Of a stretch of 13,329 nt of DNA, positions 1-6,822 are shown piece after piece. Made by a program: the position numbers and the translations under genes. Below the pieces are notes generated by a model. It was not told the DNA's origin and made no database searches. It was given only the letters and a program-made list of their open reading frames with translations. How positions within the stretch are numbered: the stretch's first letter is position 1; each line of letters starts with the position of its first letter. The stretch is taken from the NCBI GenBank assembly GCA_016282815.1, contig JAEELU010000022.1, positions 1 to 13,329 of the forward strand, read 5' to 3'. The stretch is from Acholeplasmatales bacterium (lineage in GTDB: Bacteria > Bacillota_I > Bacilli_A > Acholeplasmatales > Anaeroplasmataceae).

Positions 1-1464
1 TCAAATAACTTGAAGTCGTTTTGGTGTGCTCACACCTCTACGTATTAGATTTGAAATTACTTCCATATCACATACGCTACTTTTTCTATATATATTTAAT
101 GCTCCATTTAAATCTGCATTAATATATTTACCTGTTTTTGTTTCATATAAGCCTCTTTTTATTCTTTTACCACTAAATGTATATTCCTTAGCTTCTTCTT
201 TATATACTGGTAATTCATCTAAATCCATAAATGATGATAATGAGGTATATGATTCTTCCTGTAATATTAATTCAATACCATGATTCTTACATAAATACTC
301 TAATCTTGATTTAAGCTTTCCAAATGGTATTGAAATAAATTTTTGATTATTCTCTTTTATCTTATTCTTTTCAATGTGCTTTTGATAATTATTCTTATTA
401 TCATAGTCATTACTATATTCAAATCCTTTTTGGAAATTATTTGAATATCCTAATACTATTTTATTTATCTTGTTATTAAGACAATAATCAATTATCATTT
501 TTGATGATTTAAAAATATAATCATTGATTTTGTTTTCTCTTTTAACCATTAGATTTATCATTCTTTTTGTTTGAATAGATTTATATTTCTCATTTGGTTT
601 TAGATTTTTCTTTAAATCTTTTACATATTCTAAATCATTTGTTAGTGGGTTTTCTTTTAATCTAAGACAATACGGATTTTCCTTTTTTAATTCAGCCATT
701 CGTTTATTATAATACTGGTTCATAGATTTTATTCTTTTTCCATCAATAATAAAGGTTTTACCCTTGTCTGTTACACATGTGGCTAAATTATTAATTCCTA
801 AATCTATTGCCATTACTCCATTACCACTTACTTTTGGTGTTTCTTTTTCATCTAAATATGTATATGCTATCTCAAATTTCTTTCCATTATGTATTGGTAT
901 AATTGATATTTCTTTTATCTTTTTATTTGTAAGTACTCTTGGAATAGATAATTTAATAAAATAGTCATCTGGTAATTCTAATTTATTAACATCTACATAT
1001 TGCTTTAAATAAGTAATATCAGGTGCTATTTCTCTTAAGAATCTTTTAAATGGAACTGAAAGTGGTATATTGAATACTCTTTTACCATTTTCATACTTTT
1101 TACCTATATATGAAAATGTTATTGGAAAATATCCACTTATATAATCTGGTTCTTTAGCAGTTATTTCTAAATCATTTTTCTTTTGATATCTTAATAGCTC
1201 AAAATATGATCTATAGGCAGTATCTGCTTTAAATATAGCCTTTTGATATATTTCATTATTTAGCCAATTAGATAACTCATGTTTTTGTAATTCATTAAAA
1301 TTATCATATTTATTTATGTATTTATTTTCATTTTGAAAATGCTTTTTAATATTAGCTAATGCAGTATTATAAGCACTTCTACATTTCATAGATAAAAATC
1401 TATACATAAAGAATTCACCATTAGTAGATTTAAGCTTTTGTTTTAGAACTTTATATTGTTTCAT
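1..1464 (-). CDS. tnpB: TnpB-family RNA-guided nuclease (IS200/IS605 OrfB type) with a variant active site
   Basis: The 487-residue protein has an N-terminal helical/recognition part (about 1-210) and a RuvC-like C-terminal half. Seen: RuvC-I Asp221 in AIDLGINNLAT; a following Lys/Arg-rich helical stretch (about 245-330); Gly339 in IVLGYSNN, where most TnpBs have the RuvC-II Glu (IVIEDL); Glu403/404 in LQEESYTS; RuvC-III Asp451 in NADLNGALNIYRK. No CxxC pairs occur between 404 and 451, where the zinc finger normally lies. The FSGKRIKRGLY and INADxNGAxNI signatures belong to a known TnpB subgroup. TnpBs are known to be guided to DNA by an RNA from the element's 3' end; here that end is at or past the window edge. 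The start at 1464 follows a strong AAAGGAGG (1470-1477). The stop is TGA, the only one in the window. There is no tnpA in view. Family assignment is firm; activity is unknown. Confidence 0.93.
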   Translation of the reverse strand: MKQYKVLKQKLKSTNGEFFMYRFLSMKCRSAYNTALANIKKHFQNENKYINKYDNFNELQKHELSNWLNNEIYQKAIFKADTAYRSYFELLRYQKKNDLEITAKEPDYISGYFPITFSYIGKKYENGKRVFNIPLSVPFKRFLREIAPDITYLKQYVDVNKLELPDDYFIKLSIPRVLTNKKIKEISIIPIHNGKKFEIAYTYLDEKETPKVSGNGVMAIDLGINNLATCVTDKGKTFIIDGKRIKSMNQYYNKRMAELKKENPYCLRLKENPLTNDLEYVKDLKKNLKPNEKYKSIQTKRMINLMVKRENKINDYIFKSSKMIIDYCLNNKINKIVLGYSNNFQKGFEYSNDYDNKNNYQKHIEKNKIKENNQKFISIPFGKLKSRLEYLCKNHGIELILQEESYTSLSSFMDLDELPVYKEEAKEYTFSGKRIKRGLYETKTGKYINADLNGALNIYRKSSVCDMEVISNLIRRGVSTPKRLQVI

Positions 1465-1485
1465 AGTATCCTCCTTTCACTAAAT

Positions 1486-1510
1486 ATTATATCATATTTA
1501 TATGATATAA
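1486..1510 (-). promoter_or_regulatory. tnpB promoter (extended -10) inside a perfect palindrome
   Basis: On the minus strand, positions 1494-1486 read TGATATAAT, an extended -10 box (TGnTATAAT), about 22 bases before the tnpB start codon; the -35 is weak (TTTATT at 1514-1509). The -10 lies in a perfect inverted repeat with 11-bp arms (TTATATCATAT at 1487-1497, ATATGATATAA at 1500-1510) and a 2-base centre. The palindrome could be an operator, the subterminal hairpin of an IS200/IS605-type left end, or an AT-rich chance match. Confidence 0.5.
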
Positions 1511-1540
1511 TAAACAATAATTGGAATTTACTAGTAAACA

Positions 1541-1564
1541 AAAAAAGGGAGCAATTTTGCCCCC
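1541..1564 (-). terminator. Intrinsic terminator of fakA
   Basis: Read on the minus strand, just after the fakA stop, an 8-bp stem (1564-1557 with 1554-1547, one G-T pair) with a 2-base loop is followed by a run of six Ts. It separates fakA from tnpB transcription. Confidence 0.88.
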
Positions 1565-1575
1565 AATTAATTATT

Positions 1576-3174
1576 TTATTCAACAGCGATAATATAAGAA
1601 TAAATATCTTGTTTACCTTCGATAACCTCAACATCAATATCAGGGTTATATTTTAAGCAGATCTCTTCTAATTTTTCTCTTTCCTCGTCAGTAACATCCT
1701 TACCTAGGAACATAGTGATAATTTCAGAATCCTCACTGATAATTCTAGATAATAATTCATTAAGACAATCTTCCTTCTTAGCTGTAGAAACTAAGATCTC
1801 ACCATTAGAAATACCCATGAAGTCACCAGAATGGATTTCTACTCCACCGATTTCAGTATCTCTAATTGAATATGTAATCTCACCAGAAACTACATGCTTA
1901 ATTTGCTCAGTCATGTTAGCTACATTTTCTTCTAATGTTCCCTCTGGGTTATAGTTGATTAATGAAGCATAGCCCTGAGCGATAGTCTTAGCTGGTAATA
2001 CCTCAACCTTAACACCATCGATTAATGATGCAGCCTGCTTAGCAGCCATTACTACGTTACCATTATTTGGAATGATAATTACATTCTTAGAATTTGTTGC
2101 CTTAATAGCTTCAACGAATGATTCTGTAGAAGGGTTCATTGTTTGACCACCCTCGATTACATAATCAACTCCAAGCTCTCTGAATATTTCAATGATACCT
2201 TCACCGAAGCAGCATGAAACTAAAGCCATTTCCTTCATCTCTTGAGGAGCCTCTGTAGTTTCTTCCTTCTTCTTTGCCTTTAGGTTTTCAATCTTTAAGA
2301 CGATGAATTCACCATACTTCTGACAAATTTCAAGTGCTCTACCAGGTCTATCAGTATTAAGAGTAATCTTAATATCCTCATTTTCCTTATTTAAATGAAC
2401 CTTATCACCTAATAGTGATAATGCTCCATTTAATGCCTTTATTTCAAAAGCCTCTGGCTTCTTTAATTCTAGTAATAATTCCATTTGATAGAAATATTTT
2501 AATTCGTCAGCTGATACTTCCCTATTCTCATCTGATTCAGCCTCTAGGATTTCACCCTTAACAGCTAAATTCATACCTTCAACGAATGATACGAAACCAG
2601 CTCCACCAGAGTCTACAACTCCAGCTTCCTTTAATACAGGAAGTAATGTTGGTGTAGTATCAAGTGCTTCTTTAGCAAATTCTAAATAAGCATCTAATAG
2701 CTCATCGATAGTTTTATAATTCTTAATGTTCTCTCTAGTCTTTTCAGCAGCTACTCTAACAACTGTTAAAATAGTACCCTCTACTGGCTGCATAACTGCC
2801 TTATAAGCAATCTTACATCCAGACTCAAGACAGCTCATGAAATCCTCAAGATCTAGATAGTTATGTGGAAGCTCCTTTAGTCCTACATACATACCTCTGA
2901 AGAACTGAGATAAAATAACTCCTGAGTTACCTCTAGCACCCATTAGGGCACCACGTGATAATACCTTTGCGTTATCTATAATTGAGCTTGATTCGCAAGC
3001 CTCAAGCTCTCTAATTCCTGATGTTACAGTCATTGACATGTTTGTTCCTGTATCTCCATCTGGTACAGGGAATACATTTAACTGGTCAATTTCTCCATGA
3101 TGGTTTTTTAAATTAATAGCACCATTTATTACCATTTTTCTAAATAATGCTACATCAATAGACTCAAAACTCAT
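1576..3174 (-). CDS. fakA: Fatty-acid kinase ATP-binding subunit FakA (DAK2/YloV family)
   Basis: At 532 residues it is close to the usual FakA length (about 550). FakA phosphorylates fatty acids carried by a FakB (DegV-family) protein, giving acyl-phosphate for phospholipid synthesis in the cytoplasm. Residues 1-205 form the DhaL-like kinase domain: NVFPVPDGDTGTNM with metal-binding Asp39 and Asp41, GARGNSGVILSQ (79-90), GTILTV (133-138) and GVVDSGGAGF (186-194). A middle domain (about 222-300) and the C-terminal FakB-interaction domain (about 315-532, with EGGQTMNPS and IPNNGN) follow. In the middle domain the family's YCTEF Cys and the HxH before TDxPG are absent (FYQMEL, ITLNTDRPG). The start follows AGGAGG at 3181-3186. 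No fakB is in view. The upstream neighbour is divergent rpmB, as in many Firmicutes, but the usual yloU/asp23 gene is missing. Confidence 0.93.
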   Translation of the reverse strand: MSFESIDVALFRKMVINGAINLKNHHGEIDQLNVFPVPDGDTGTNMSMTVTSGIRELEACESSSIIDNAKVLSRGALMGARGNSGVILSQFFRGMYVGLKELPHNYLDLEDFMSCLESGCKIAYKAVMQPVEGTILTVVRVAAEKTRENIKNYKTIDELLDAYLEFAKEALDTTPTLLPVLKEAGVVDSGGAGFVSFVEGMNLAVKGEILEAESDENREVSADELKYFYQMELLLELKKPEAFEIKALNGALSLLGDKVHLNKENEDIKITLNTDRPGRALEICQKYGEFIVLKIENLKAKKKEETTEAPQEMKEMALVSCCFGEGIIEIFRELGVDYVIEGGQTMNPSTESFVEAIKATNSKNVIIIPNNGNVVMAAKQAASLIDGVKVEVLPAKTIAQGYASLINYNPEGTLEENVANMTEQIKHVVSGEITYSIRDTEIGGVEIHSGDFMGISNGEILVSTAKKEDCLNELLSRIISEDSEIITMFLGKDVTDEEREKLEEICLKYNPDIDVEVIEGKQDIYSYIIAVE

Positions 3175-3213
3175 GGTAATCCTCCTATTTTCTTTTATAA
3201 ACGATATATTTAA

Positions 3214-3229
3214 AGAGACCTTTGTCTCT
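3214..3229 (-). promoter_or_regulatory. Hairpin in the fakA leader
   Basis: A 6-bp stem (AGAGAC/GTCTCT) with a 4-base loop lies about 40 bases before the fakA start. On the minus strand it is followed by only a few Ts (TTTAAATAT), so it is a weak terminator at best. Given the promoter at 3344-3372 the leader would be about 160 bases. No known riboswitch was recognised. The rest of the 313-base gap 3175-3487 holds the two divergent promoters and AT-rich sequence without a gene. Confidence 0.4.
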
Positions 3230-3343
3230 ATTAGTTCTACATAATTAATTCTAAATATTATTTAATAAATTTAAGTACTATAATGAATATATGCACCCCA
3301 ATTATTATATAATTGATATTCTCTCTCAAATATCACTATACAA

Positions 3344-3372
3344 TATATATCATTTTTTAAGGCCAATGTCAA
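3344..3372 (-). promoter_or_regulatory. Putative sigma-A promoter of fakA
   Basis: On the minus strand a perfect TTGACA (3372-3367) is followed after 17 bases by TATATA (3349-3344). The spacing is ideal. Transcription would start near 3337. The AT-rich setting makes the -10 alone weak evidence, but the exact -35 is convincing. Confidence 0.6.
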
Positions 3373-3421
3373 ATTTATTATTAATTTACAACATATTTTT
3401 AATATAAATATAAAAAAATAC

Positions 3422-3450
3422 TTGCATATTTAAATTCGTTAGAGTAAAAT
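3422..3450 (+). promoter_or_regulatory. Putative sigma-A promoter of rpmB
   Basis: TTGCAT (3422-3427), a 17-base spacer and TAAAAT (3445-3450). An A/T-rich stretch just upstream (about 3400-3421) could act as an UP element, which suits a ribosomal protein gene. The -35 boxes of the divergent fakA and rpmB promoters are about 50 bases apart. Confidence 0.65.
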
Positions 3451-3487
3451 AAAAAGGCCGATTTAAAAAGGCATAGGAGGATTTAAT

Positions 3488-3676
3488 ATGGCAAGATGTT
3501 ATATTACTGGTAAGACAACTGTTACTGGTAACAAAAGATCTCATGCTTTAAATGCTACAAGACGTACTTGGAAGGCTAATCTTCAAACTGTTCATATCAA
3601 GGATGAGAACGGTAATGTTAAGAAGGTTAAGGTTTCTGCAAGAGCTTTAAAGAAGGGTAATCTTGAAAGAGCTTAA
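3488..3676 (+). CDS. rpmB: 50S ribosomal protein L28
   Basis: The 62-residue protein has the full L28 pattern: MARCYITGK, GNKRSHALNATRRTWKANLQ and the C-terminal KVSARALKKGNLERA, matching the length and sequence style of Bacilli L28. It is a structural protein of the large ribosomal subunit. It has only one Cys, so it is the zinc-free type. The start follows AGGAGG (3475-3480) with a 7-base gap. It is a single-gene unit with its own promoter and terminator, and the only plus-strand gene here. Its place beside fakA, in divergent orientation, is an old Firmicutes arrangement (rpmB/yloU/yloV in Bacillus). Confidence 0.98.
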   Translation: MARCYITGKTTVTGNKRSHALNATRRTWKANLQTVHIKDENGNVKKVKVSARALKKGNLERA

Positions 3677-3698
3677 TAGCTAAAATTTATGCGCATCT

Positions 3699-3720
3699 AA
3701 CAGGCTAAGCCTGTTTTTTT
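3699..3720 (+). terminator. Intrinsic terminator of rpmB
   Basis: A 7-bp stem AACAGGC/GCCTGTT (3699-3705 and 3709-3715) with a 3-base loop runs into seven Ts (3714-3720), 22 bases after the rpmB stop. Confidence 0.93.
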
Positions 3721-3735
3721 GCTTTTTATAGGACG

Positions 3736-3764
3736 AAAAAATGGCACCAAATCGGTGCCATTTT
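3736..3764. terminator. Two-way terminator between rpmB and the lipoprotein gene
   Basis: The stem ATGGCACC/GGTGCCAT (3741-3748, 3754-3761) has a 5-base loop, with As on its left and Ts on its right. It can end the lipoprotein transcript on the minus strand and back up the rpmB terminator on the plus strand. Confidence 0.88.
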
Positions 3765-3772
3765 ACTTTTAT

Positions 3773-5620
3773 TTAAGCAAATTCTGGATTCTTTGATACA
3801 AATCCAGCATAAATTGCTGGATATACATCTTTTAGCATATCCCTTCCCCTAGCAATATAAGAATACATTTCTTCATAGAAAGTGTCTAGCAAATCATAAT
3901 CCCAAACAGTTTGGTGATTAATACGTATCTTCTTAGCTACAGTGTCAAATACTTTAGTAACATTTTGTCCACCATAAAAATTAGCATCCATAAAGCCATA
4001 TCCAGATGATGGACGGAATGTTGTATCATTCATAATATTACCTATAGCGATAGTATTATTTGTGTAATCTAATGAACCTCTAGTTATCGCTTCTGCTATA
4101 CTTGCATCACATGTTAGCTTCTTTAATATATCGGCTACAGCTGATTTATTATCAGAGCCATTTGCACAGGCAAGCCATGTACCACCCCAGAAGGATGGAT
4201 TAGGTGCCTCACAAATTCGATAAGTTCCACTTGATACATCGTACGCATTTCCAGGAAGAGTGAAAGCAATTCCCCAAGTTGGTAAAAATGTTCCAAGAGT
4301 AGTTCCTAAAGCTGTTTGTTCATTTTGCCACTCCAAAGACCACTGGCCGACATTATGATTGAATTCATTATCAACGCATGTTTTTTCATGAATCAAAAAG
4401 TCAAATAATGCTTGATCTATTACAACATCGCCATTTGCATTATTAACTAATGGCTGTGTTAAATTATTATAGAATAATCTAAATGTTTCATCATAGCTTG
4501 CAACAATCTTATAGCCCTTATTCTTTAAATCACTAGCTACAAGCTTATAATTAGTCCAATCACTTAAATAGCTTTGTACTTCATTTGGATCAGTTGTATG
4601 TAAAACTGCATCAGCGATATCAGTTCTATAGGCAAATACTGTTGGTGCAATTTGCCATGATAGAGCTTTTAATCTATTATTTGGATCAGTAGCTACATCC
4701 TTTGTATATTGATACATATTAGCTGTATCAGTAGTAGTAATGCCTAAATCTGAAACATCCACTGTATAATTTGAATCTGCATATTTATAAACATAATCTG
4801 ACTCAAGCAAGAATAAATCAATTTTATCGTTAGCGCTAGCAGTTGCTTGATTGCTTAATGCTTGATTTAATGCTTTTTTATAACCATCATTTTGATTTGC
4901 ATGATAAATGAACTTAACTGTTAATGTCCCACTACCATTTGGATTAGGAATTGTAAACTCCTCATTAATTTTTGTCTCTACAGCTCCAGGATAATAATTT
5001 TTAAACTTTACAACGAATTCATCATTCCAAACAAGAATGTTTACTACCTCACCATCGTCAGTAACATTAGCTGTATATTCTGGTGATGTACGGGGTACCC
5101 AGTTTTCTGGACCTGGGAAAATATAATTATCCCCATCCCAATATGGAGTTCTATCCTTAGTTGATTGAGGACCTGATGTGCTTGAGCTACTAGCTATCTG
5201 ACTACTAGATTGTGATGGAGTAGATGATTGAGCTGTTGTACTTGTAGTTGTTGTAGTTGGCACAGTTGTTGTACTTGTAGTACTTGATACAGCAGGTGCT
5301 GTTGTTGTTGTAGTCGTACTTGGAACTACTGTTGTAGTTGTTGTACTTGGTATTACAGTTGTAGAAGGTAATGCACTAGTTCCATTAGTTGTTGATGGTA
5401 CTATTGTCGTACTTGGCACTACTGTTGGCTGTGTAGTAGGTAGACCACTTGTCCCAACTATTGTTGATGGAATTACAGATGTAGATGCCACTGGCTCACT
5501 TGCTACTGTAGTTCCACTATTTGAACTCAAATTAAGCATATTTAGCATATCACATGATGATAAAGCCACTACGCCTAATGTAGATAAACCTAAAAAAGGA
5601 ATAAGTTTTTTTAGCTTCAT
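3773..5620 (-). CDS. Sugar ABC transporter substrate-binding lipoprotein with a Thr/Ser-rich stalk
   Basis: The 615-residue precursor starts with a lipoprotein signal peptide: MKLKK, a hydrophobic core, and lipobox LSSC with Cys23 as the lipidated residue. Residues about 31-155 are a low-complexity Thr/Ser/Pro stalk. From about 160 the protein follows the carbohydrate-binding family (extracellular solute-binding protein family 1) seen in Lachnospiraceae and other Firmicutes: VVNILVWNDEF, IDLFLLESDYVYKYADS, YQYTKDVATD, LSWQIAPTVFAYRTDIA, FLPTWGIAFTL, FWGGTWLAC and FYGGQN. It would sit on the outer face of the membrane and hand a sugar to an ABC permease. No permease or ATPase gene adjoins it, so it is an orphan whose partner must lie elsewhere. 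Start supported by AAGGGGG at 5631-5637. It has its own promoter and terminator. The ligand cannot be named. Confidence 0.87.
   Translation of the reverse strand: MKLKKLIPFLGLSTLGVVALSSCDMLNMLNLSSNSGTTVASEPVASTSVIPSTIVGTSGLPTTQPTVVPSTTIVPSTTNGTSALPSTTVIPSTTTTTVVPSTTTTTTAPAVSSTTSTTTVPTTTTTSTTAQSSTPSQSSSQIASSSSTSGPQSTKDRTPYWDGDNYIFPGPENWVPRTSPEYTANVTDDGEVVNILVWNDEFVVKFKNYYPGAVETKINEEFTIPNPNGSGTLTVKFIYHANQNDGYKKALNQALSNQATASANDKIDLFLLESDYVYKYADSNYTVDVSDLGITTTDTANMYQYTKDVATDPNNRLKALSWQIAPTVFAYRTDIADAVLHTTDPNEVQSYLSDWTNYKLVASDLKNKGYKIVASYDETFRLFYNNLTQPLVNNANGDVVIDQALFDFLIHEKTCVDNEFNHNVGQWSLEWQNEQTALGTTLGTFLPTWGIAFTLPGNAYDVSSGTYRICEAPNPSFWGGTWLACANGSDNKSAVADILKKLTCDASIAEAITRGSLDYTNNTIAIGNIMNDTTFRPSSGYGFMDANFYGGQNVTKVFDTVAKKIRINHQTVWDYDLLDTFYEEMYSYIARGRDMLKDVYPAIYAGFVSKNPEFA
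5156..5530 (-). repeat. Low-complexity Thr/Ser/Pro coding repeats (lipoprotein stalk)
   Basis: Residues about 31-155 of the lipoprotein carry degenerate copies of a (V/I)(V/I)PSTT unit (VIPSTI, VVPSTT, IVPSTT, VIPSTT, VVPSTT), two GTS(G/A)LP copies and runs of Thr and Ser. In DNA these are GTT/GTA/ACT-rich triplet tracts. The stalk probably holds the binding domain away from the membrane or across the wall. Tract length may vary by slippage in whole codons. Confidence 0.85.
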
Positions 5621-5652
5621 ATTAATTTTTCCCCCTTGACCCTATTAGTTAA

Positions 5653-5681
5653 ATTATAAATCTATTTTTATCTCATTACAA
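5653..5681 (-). promoter_or_regulatory. Putative sigma-A promoter of the lipoprotein gene
   Basis: On the minus strand TTGTAA (5681-5676), 17 bases, then a perfect TATAAT (5658-5653). The leader would be about 26 bases. It lies just after the ddh terminator, so the lipoprotein gene is its own unit. Confidence 0.68.
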
Positions 5682-5693
5682 TTTATATAATAT

Positions 5694-5714
5694 AAAAAGG
5701 ACGATTTCTCGTCC
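5694..5714 (-). terminator. Intrinsic terminator of ddh
   Basis: On the minus strand GGACGA and TCGTCC pair around a GAAA loop (stem 5714-5709 with 5704-5699), followed by TTTTT. It starts 7 bases after the ddh stop. Confidence 0.9.
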
Positions 5715-5720
5715 AATTTC

Positions 5721-6698
5721 TTATAATGTATGTGCAAGCATATCCTCGTAAGATAATTTAGAAATATCTCTTGGTGCGAAATCAAATACAGTTCTAGCTC
5801 CACACTCGCCACGCTTAACAAGACGATATACACCTCTTGCGTACGCAACAAGAACACTACCAGTAAATTCTGGATTTGAATCAAGCTTTAGGCTATATTC
5901 GATAACATGATTTACACCATCAGATGTTTCACCACTTCTAAATACGAATCCACCATGTGGAATACCACTATGATTCTTCTTCATTTCCTCCATAGAAATG
6001 AAATTAACTGTAGTATCATAATCAGCGAAATAATTAGGCATTTCCTTTATTTCCTTTTCGATTCTAGCATTCTCCTTAGGATCACTAGATACTACATAGC
6101 ATAATCTTGTATGCTTTTCTCTTGTAGTAAGATTTGGTCTCTTACCACTTCTTACAGCCTCTAAGGCACTATCTACAGGGATTGTATATTGTCTAGCATC
6201 AAGTACACCCTTAATTCTTCTTATCGCATCTGAATGTCCTTGGCTTACACCCTTACCCCAGAATGTATAAGATTCACCATCTGGTAAAATAGATTCCATA
6301 ATTGCTCTATTTAATGAGAACATACCTGGATCCCATCCTAATGAAATAACACCGATATGACGAGTCTCCATTGCATTCTTATCAACATTCTTATAATGCT
6401 CAGGAATTCTTGCATGTGTATCGAATGAATCGATAACATTGAAGCTCTTTACAAGCTCAGGAGTCATCTCTGGTAAATCACTCATTGATCCACCACAAAT
6501 AATTAATACATCAATTTCATTCTTATGCTTTATTACATCATTTGCGCTATATACATTTACACCCTTAGTGTTAATCTTAACTGTTTCTGGTGCTCTTCTT
6601 GTGAATACACCAACAAGCTCCATATCATCGTTCTTCTTTATAGCTGCCTCAACACCACGAGCTAAATTTCCATAGCCATATATACCAATTCTAATCAT
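5721..6698 (-). CDS. ddh: meso-Diaminopimelate D-dehydrogenase
   Basis: The 325-residue enzyme (family about 320-330; EC 1.4.1.16) makes meso-diaminopimelate from tetrahydrodipicolinate, ammonia and NADPH in one step, a short cut in lysine and DAP synthesis. Seen: Rossmann motif GYGNLARG (8-15), TRRAP with Arg34/Arg35 for the NADP phosphate, CGGS (68-71), VIDSFDTH with Asp90 and Asp93, GWDPGMFSLNR (121-131), WGKGVSQGHSDAIR (147-160), and the C-terminal YARGVYRLVKRGECGARTVFDFAPRD. The start follows TGAGGTG (6704-6710). It has its own promoter and terminator; no other lysine gene adjoins it, so it is a stand-alone unit. Its presence suggests the cell makes lysine and perhaps a DAP-type wall; this is inference. 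Confidence 0.96.
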   Translation of the reverse strand: MIRIGIYGYGNLARGVEAAIKKNDDMELVGVFTRRAPETVKINTKGVNVYSANDVIKHKNEIDVLIICGGSMSDLPEMTPELVKSFNVIDSFDTHARIPEHYKNVDKNAMETRHIGVISLGWDPGMFSLNRAIMESILPDGESYTFWGKGVSQGHSDAIRRIKGVLDARQYTIPVDSALEAVRSGKRPNLTTREKHTRLCYVVSSDPKENARIEKEIKEMPNYFADYDTTVNFISMEEMKKNHSGIPHGGFVFRSGETSDGVNHVIEYSLKLDSNPEFTGSVLVAYARGVYRLVKRGECGARTVFDFAPRDISKLSYEDMLAHTL

Positions 6699-6718
6699 TT
6701 TAACACCTCACTGATATG

Positions 6719-6747
6719 ATTTTATTACATTGCATATCAAATGTAAA
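6719..6747 (-). promoter_or_regulatory. Putative sigma-A promoter of ddh
   Basis: On the minus strand TTTACA (6747-6742), 17 bases, TAAAAT (6724-6719), giving a leader of about 14 bases. It explains separate expression of ddh from the operon upstream, for which no clear terminator was seen in 6748-6822. Confidence 0.65.
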
Positions 6748-6822
6748 GAATTTTATTTTAAAAATTAGATATTTTCACCGAATAATATTTTTTAAAAATA
6801 CCATTTTACAAAATAATATATT

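Noticed and set aside
26..283. Short plus-strand open frames over tnpB, fakA and ddh (for example 26-283, 764-964, 1715-1954, 6439-6675)
   Set aside because: They lie antisense to well-supported genes, lack good ribosome sites and show no family likeness.
3214..3229. Leader hairpin as a full terminator or riboswitch
   Set aside because: The stem is only 6 bp and is followed by a short, broken T run; no known riboswitch core could be recognised.
5654..5884. Minus-strand open frame overlapping the ddh end
   Set aside because: It overlaps the conserved C-terminal coding part of ddh in another frame and crosses the ddh terminator and the lipoprotein promoter.
6748..6822. AT-only inverted stretches after the 138-residue gene as a terminator
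   Set aside because: The possible stems are made only of A-T pairs and are no more than expected in such AT-rich sequence.
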